Below are positions 10,857 to 11,322 of a stretch of DNA of 11,322 nucleotides, piece after piece. The notes beneath the pieces are model-generated. The model had not been told where the DNA came from, ran no database searches, and was given only the letters and a program-made list of their open reading frames with translations. The stretch spans positions 1-11,322 of the forward strand of contig JBKOUY010000005.1 in assembly GCA_046723645.1 (NCBI GenBank). The letters run 5' to 3'. The first letter of the stretch is position 1. Each line of letters opens with the position of its first letter. Both the position numbers and the translations under genes were made by a program. The stretch is from DASQUK01 sp046723645 (lineage in GTDB: Bacteria > Actinomycetota > Acidimicrobiia > Acidimicrobiales > VFJN01).

Positions 10857-11322
10857 GTGGCTTCCCGCCGCATCCCCCTCGTGCCCCTGGTTGCCGCCAC
10901 TGCATTCGCCCTGCTCGCCGCCGTCGGCGCCGCCATGCTGCTCGGCTCCGGCGACGAGTCCTCGGCCAATGGCGACGGCTCGGGTTCGGGGCCGTACCAG
11001 CTCACGCCGGCGGGCGAGTTGCCGGCCTCCGCGGCCGACGTGACGCTGTCGCCCCTCGACGATCGACCCGACCGCAAGCTGGGCGAGCTGCTGGGATCCA
11101 AGCCGGTGGTCGTCAACTTCTACGCCAGCTGGTGCGGCCCGTGCATCACCGAGATGCCGGCCTTCGAACAGGTCCACCGGGAGGTCGGCGACAAGGTCAC
11201 GATCATCGGCGTCGCCTACCAGGACAGCGACGAGGACGCGCGGGCCACCGTGGAGCGGACGGGCGTGACCTATCCGACGTTCGGTGACAGCGGGCAGGAC
11301 GCCGTGACCTACTTCGGCGGCA
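10857..11322 (+). CDS. TlpA-like membrane-anchored thioredoxin, 3' end outside the window
   Basis: The frame opens at GTG 10857 and runs 155 codons to the window edge. A basic start (MASRRIPLVP) is followed by one hydrophobic segment (about 8-29), then a Gly/Ser-rich linker (30-46) and a thioredoxin fold from about residue 60. The active site is FYASWCGPC (88-96) with Cys93 and Cys96, and YPT (139-141) fits the cis-proline turn. This is typical of TlpA/ResA/CcmG-like proteins that reduce or exchange disulfides outside the membrane, for example in cytochrome c maturation. No lipobox is visible, so the helix is probably an uncleaved anchor or signal peptide. A CcdA-like partner, if present, would lie beyond the window. 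The start is supported by TACCGT 8 nt upstream. Confidence 0.9.
   Translation, partial: MASRRIPLVPLVAATAFALLAAVGAAMLLGSGDESSANGDGSGSGPYQLTPAGELPASAADVTLSPLDDRPDRKLGELLGSKPVVVNFYASWCGPCITEMPAFEQVHREVGDKVTIIGVAYQDSDEDARATVERTGVTYPTFGDSGQDAVTYFGG

Overview
The window is very GC-rich and has strong third-position GC in its genes. GTG starts are common, and it carries WhiB, DUF2510, HxlR and HATPase-type regulators plus an oligoribonuclease. This points to Actinomycetota, probably a deep-branching class such as Acidimicrobiia rather than Streptomyces or Mycobacterium (inference). No transposase, integrase, CRISPR array or phage gene is visible, so it looks like ordinary chromosome with unusually readable regulatory DNA.

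Layout. 1-733: minus-strand genes, namely a partial Pro-rich reading frame overlapping a MoaD/ThiS-like sulfur-carrier gene, with a candidate 51-residue ORF upstream. 734-1333: histidine-phosphatase-family protein. 1342-3778 (minus): DksA/TraR-type zinc-finger protein, tRNA-Lys(TTT), a DUF2510 membrane protein with Gly/Gln-rich repeats, and an HxlR regulator with a C-terminal zinc-ribbon-like end. 3868-5755: two overlapping trypsin-fold/PDZ proteases, divergent from the HxlR gene. 5825-7175: stand-alone ATP-dependent DNA ligase and a degenerate RsbW-like HATPase protein. 7346-7783 (minus): dUTPase, with a possible Cys-rich microORF after it. 7999-9742: oligoribonuclease and a metallo-beta-lactamase-fold hydrolase behind a perfect 16-bp palindrome. 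9743-10762: a WhiB7-like regulator with a long leader. 10857-end: partial membrane-anchored TlpA-type thioredoxin.

The most interesting system is the WhiB7-like leader. A 70-codon upstream ORF is followed by a 13-bp intrinsic terminator, then a C-rich, G-poor spacer, then the regulator. Codons 62-66 of the upstream ORF are complementary to the 5' arm of the terminator (nine contiguous Watson-Crick pairs, then a one-base bulge and three more). Translation of the ORF would mask this arm and allow termination, while a ribosome stalled earlier would free it to form an antiterminator. This matches the ribosome-mediated attenuation logic known for whiB7 in mycobacteria and relatives, here with its own peptide and pairing.

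A second window-wide pattern is that eight genes have TANNNT 6-10 nt before the start codon and no clear Shine-Dalgarno sequence, which suggests leaderless transcripts. A smaller set has good Shine-Dalgarno sites. Several genes thus appear to have their own promoters, one of which overlaps the stop codon of the preceding gene.
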